From contig JADMKR010000021.1 in assembly GCA_015478765.1 (NCBI GenBank), forward strand, positions 1-7,998: a DNA stretch of 7,998 nt, written 5' to 3'. Both the position numbers and the translations under genes were made by a program. Position 1 is the stretch's first letter; the number at the start of each line of letters is the position of its first letter. This DNA comes from Flavobacterium sp. Lineage in GTDB: Bacteria; Bacteroidota; Bacteroidia; Flavobacteriales; Flavobacteriaceae. The notes beneath the pieces are model-generated. The model saw only the letters and a program-made list of their open reading frames with translations. It was not told the DNA's origin and did no database searches. Below, in pieces: positions 5,652 through 7,998 of the stretch.

Positions 5652-7998
5652 TTAATTCGTGATTGATGAATTTGTCTTGGATTCTTCGGCTTTTATAGTT
5701 GCCAGTTCGTTTCGTGCTTCTTCAACGACATCAGGATAATCAGTGAAATTTTTAATTACGCTGTCCAGAATATAAGTCGCCTGGAAACTGTCTTTTAATC
5801 CGTAGAAATTTTTGGCCATCAGCACCAGTCCTTTCGCACCAAAATATTTATATCCTGAATAATCCTTGGCAAGTTTCTGAACGGCTGTATTCGATGCTTC
5901 AAATTTCCCGTCGGCGTTTTTAAAGTATGCGTCGTAATACAATGCTTCGGCAGCGACTTCGCCTTTTGCGATTGTCATCAGCGTTGCGTAAGCAGTCCGC
6001 GCTTTGGCCGTGTTGCCGGTTTGCATGGCGGCGCGCGCTACGATGATTTGCGCATCTGATTTAACTTTGTCATCGGTTTTTGGATTTGCCAATACTTTTT
6101 CGGCATATGCCACGGCATTTCCATAATCTTTCTGATCGTAGTAGGTTTTCATCAAATTCGATTGTGCGAATGTTACGTTCTGCGGAAAATCGGCTTCAGA
6201 CTCAAGTCGTTTCAGTACTGAAACCGACTTGGCATGATCGCCTTTTTTGATATATATCTGCGCAAGGCGTGCCAGGGACTGTTCGGTAAATTCGTTCCGC
6301 GGACGATCGATGACATATTCGTAATTTGTCGCCGCATTGGCTTCAAGTCCGTCATTGAAATACAACTGTGCCAGGTAGAAATTCGCTTTCAACGAATGCA
6401 AACCGTTCGGGAACTTCGCCACATAATTGCTCAGTGCCGATGTTGCGGCCTTGGTATTGTTCTGAATGTATTGTTTTTCGGCAGCCTGATACGTATCGTT
6501 GTCCAGATCGGCGTCGGTTACTTCTACAAAATCCAATGTGCGAACCCAGCTCGCATATTCGTCGATGCGGCCTGTATCCATATAGATCAGCCTTGCGGTG
6601 GCAACAGCTTCGAGTGCTTCGGGAGTACGCGGAAAGTCGGATGCCACACGTTTGAACTTAGTGATCGCCTGAGGGTTGTTTTCAGAATTGTAGTAAATCA
6701 GCCCCTGACGCAACAATGCGCGGGCAGAATAAGAACCGTTTTTATATTCATTGATCAATCGGTCGTAAGCCTGAATCGCCAGGTCGTTCTTTTTCTCGGC
6801 CAGATAGGTGTTTGCCAGCTCAAACATGGCATCATCCCTATATTGCGACTTCGGATATGCCGAAATAAACTTGGTAAGATCTTCGATTTTCTTTTCGTTG
6901 CGCTCCACAAATCCGTAGCTGATGGCTTTCTGGAAAAATGCATAATCGGAATCGACGCCGCGCATTTCGATCGCTTTGTTGTAGGCTTCCATTGCCGGCC
7001 AGTATTTGGCGGTTACGAAACGGCTGTCGCCCAATCGAAGGTAGGCATCGTTCAAACGTGTGTTATCACCCTTAACTTCGTCAATATACGATTGGAAATA
7101 AGTGGCAGCCTGATCGTACTCCTTTTGTTTGAAATACGCGTAAGCGATGTTATAGTTGATGTTTTTAATTTCGGGCGTTGTTTTCGATTCCGGGAATGCC
7201 ACAAACTGCTTAAAACTGATGAGCGCTTCATTGAACTGATCGAGCACGTATTCGGTTTCGCCTTTCCAGAATGTAGCGCGCGCACTGACTCGGGCATCGC
7301 GAGGTTCGGCAATCGATTTTCTGAACATGTCGAGTGCTTCGCGGTAATTGCCATCGGTGTAGAGTTCCATTCCGCGGTAAAAAGTAACTTTTTGGTAAGC
7401 AGCGCGATTGGCGGTTTTATTTTTCTCCAACAGTACCAAAGCACCGCGGTAATTCTTTGATGTTATGTAGGAATTGATAAGCAGGTTTTCGATATCTGCT
7501 CTTTCAGGGGAATTCGGGTATTTTTGGACGAATGATGCTAAAACGTCTGGAACACTTTGATACGAGTTACCAATTTCGTAGCTGAGTTTCGCATAATTCA
7601 GATTGGCATCTTCCTGGATCTTTTTGTCGAAATCCATTTCCGATGCGTTTTTGAAAGCGTTCAACGCCTGCTGTTTTTTATCGGTTTTTAAATAGCTCTC
7701 ACCTAAGTGGTAGTACGCATTTTGGGCAACCGAATCCCGTCCGTTGATGATTTTATTGAACTGCGCGATGGCATTTTCGAAGTCATTTTGCTTGTAATAA
7801 GCATAACCTAATTGATAATAATCGGTGTTGCTCCACTTGCCTTTCTTGCCTTTATATTGCGTGAGATATGGGATCGCTTGTTCGTATTGGCCCAGGTTGA
7901 AATGGCTTTCACCAATGATTTTATTCAACTCCGATTTTTCGGCAGCAGTAGATTTGGCCATTGCCGTCTTGCCCTGCTCGATCGCTTTTTGAAAGTCA
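5652..7998 (-). CDS. Large tetratricopeptide-repeat protein (5' end outside window)
   Basis: About 780 residues are visible. The frame is open through the right edge (codons reading DFQKAIEQGKTA lie before the first internal ATG at 7961), so the true start and any signal peptide are outside. The protein is a string of TPR helix pairs. Clear units include FNLGQYEQAIPYL (near 7850-7910), YAYYKQNDFENAIAQF (7765-7825), YFKQKEYDQAATYFQSY (7085-7150), AMFELANTYLAEKKNDLAI (6770-6830), FYLAQLYFNDGLEANAATNY (6320-6390) and LAQIYIKKGDHAKSVSVL (6200-6270). At least twelve units are recognisable, several of the YbgF or BamD-like outer-membrane-lipoprotein style. TPR arrays bind peptides and assemble complexes. 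The adjacent barrel 32 nt downstream suggests a periplasmic or inner-leaflet partner role in outer-membrane assembly or transport; this is inference from position. It ends in a Ser/Asn-rich tail before TAA. A 408-aa antisense frame here is a shadow. Confidence 0.85.
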   Translation of the reverse strand, partial: DFQKAIEQGKTAMAKSTAAEKSELNKIIGESHFNLGQYEQAIPYLTQYKGKKGKWSNTDYYQLGYAYYKQNDFENAIAQFNKIINGRDSVAQNAYYHLGESYLKTDKKQQALNAFKNASEMDFDKKIQEDANLNYAKLSYEIGNSYQSVPDVLASFVQKYPNSPERADIENLLINSYITSKNYRGALVLLEKNKTANRAAYQKVTFYRGMELYTDGNYREALDMFRKSIAEPRDARVSARATFWKGETEYVLDQFNEALISFKQFVAFPESKTTPEIKNINYNIAYAYFKQKEYDQAATYFQSYIDEVKGDNTRLNDAYLRLGDSRFVTAKYWPAMEAYNKAIEMRGVDSDYAFFQKAISYGFVERNEKKIEDLTKFISAYPKSQYRDDAMFELANTYLAEKKNDLAIQAYDRLINEYKNGSYSARALLRQGLIYYNSENNPQAITKFKRVASDFPRTPEALEAVATARLIYMDTGRIDEYASWVRTLDFVEVTDADLDNDTYQAAEKQYIQNNTKAATSALSNYVAKFPNGLHSLKANFYLAQLYFNDGLEANAATNYEYVIDRPRNEFTEQSLARLAQIYIKKGDHAKSVSVLKRLESEADFPQNVTFAQSNLMKTYYDQKDYGNAVAYAEKVLANPKTDDKVKSDAQIIVARAAMQTGNTAKARTAYATLMTIAKGEVAAEALYYDAYFKNADGKFEASNTAVQKLAKDYSGYKYFGAKGLVLMAKNFYGLKDSFQATYILDSVIKNFTDYPDVVEEARNELATIKAEESKTNSSITN

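Noticed and set aside
6234..7460. Open frame of 408 codons on the plus strand
   Set aside because: It lies entirely antisense to the TPR gene, its translation has no recognisable domain, and the TPR frame shows clear repeat motifs. It is a shadow frame.

Overview
The window looks like chromosomal DNA from a member of the Bacteroidota, most likely a flavobacterium. Three things point there: a GyrB N-terminus of the flavobacterial type, gene starts without Shine-Dalgarno sequences, and a TAnnTTTG promoter element upstream of gyrB. The TPR / outer-membrane barrel / small Gre-like gene group is also typical of that phylum. The base composition is moderate. No RNA genes, CRISPR arrays, insertion sequences or phage genes were seen.

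Layout. Positions 1-629 (minus) hold the first 209 codons of gyrB, and the gene runs off the left edge. Positions 630-883 are a divergent intergenic region with a good gyrB promoter candidate and a perfect 7-bp inverted repeat. Positions 884-3437 (plus) hold two genes overlapping by 23 nt: an acyltransferase-3 family membrane protein and a phosphoethanolamine transferase of the EptA/MCR type. Positions 3430-7998 (minus) hold a tight three-gene run, read right to left: a large TPR protein (5' end outside the window), a TonB-receptor-like outer-membrane barrel without a plug, and a small Gre-like factor. The two gene groups converge, and their last genes overlap tail to tail by 8 nt.

How the genes may work together. 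The plus-strand pair would modify envelope glycolipids or polysaccharides: one protein is predicted to transfer an acyl group, the other a phosphoethanolamine group onto a lipid or glycan at the periplasmic face. Their substrates cannot be read from sequence. The TPR protein and the barrel are probably an outer-membrane/periplasm pair. The Gre-like protein would act on RNA polymerase, and its link to that pair may be only positional. No completely new system is evident. The points most worth a second look are the acyltransferase/pEtN-transferase cassette between otherwise minus-strand genes, its cysteine-free catalytic domain, and the plugless barrel paired with a long TPR protein.
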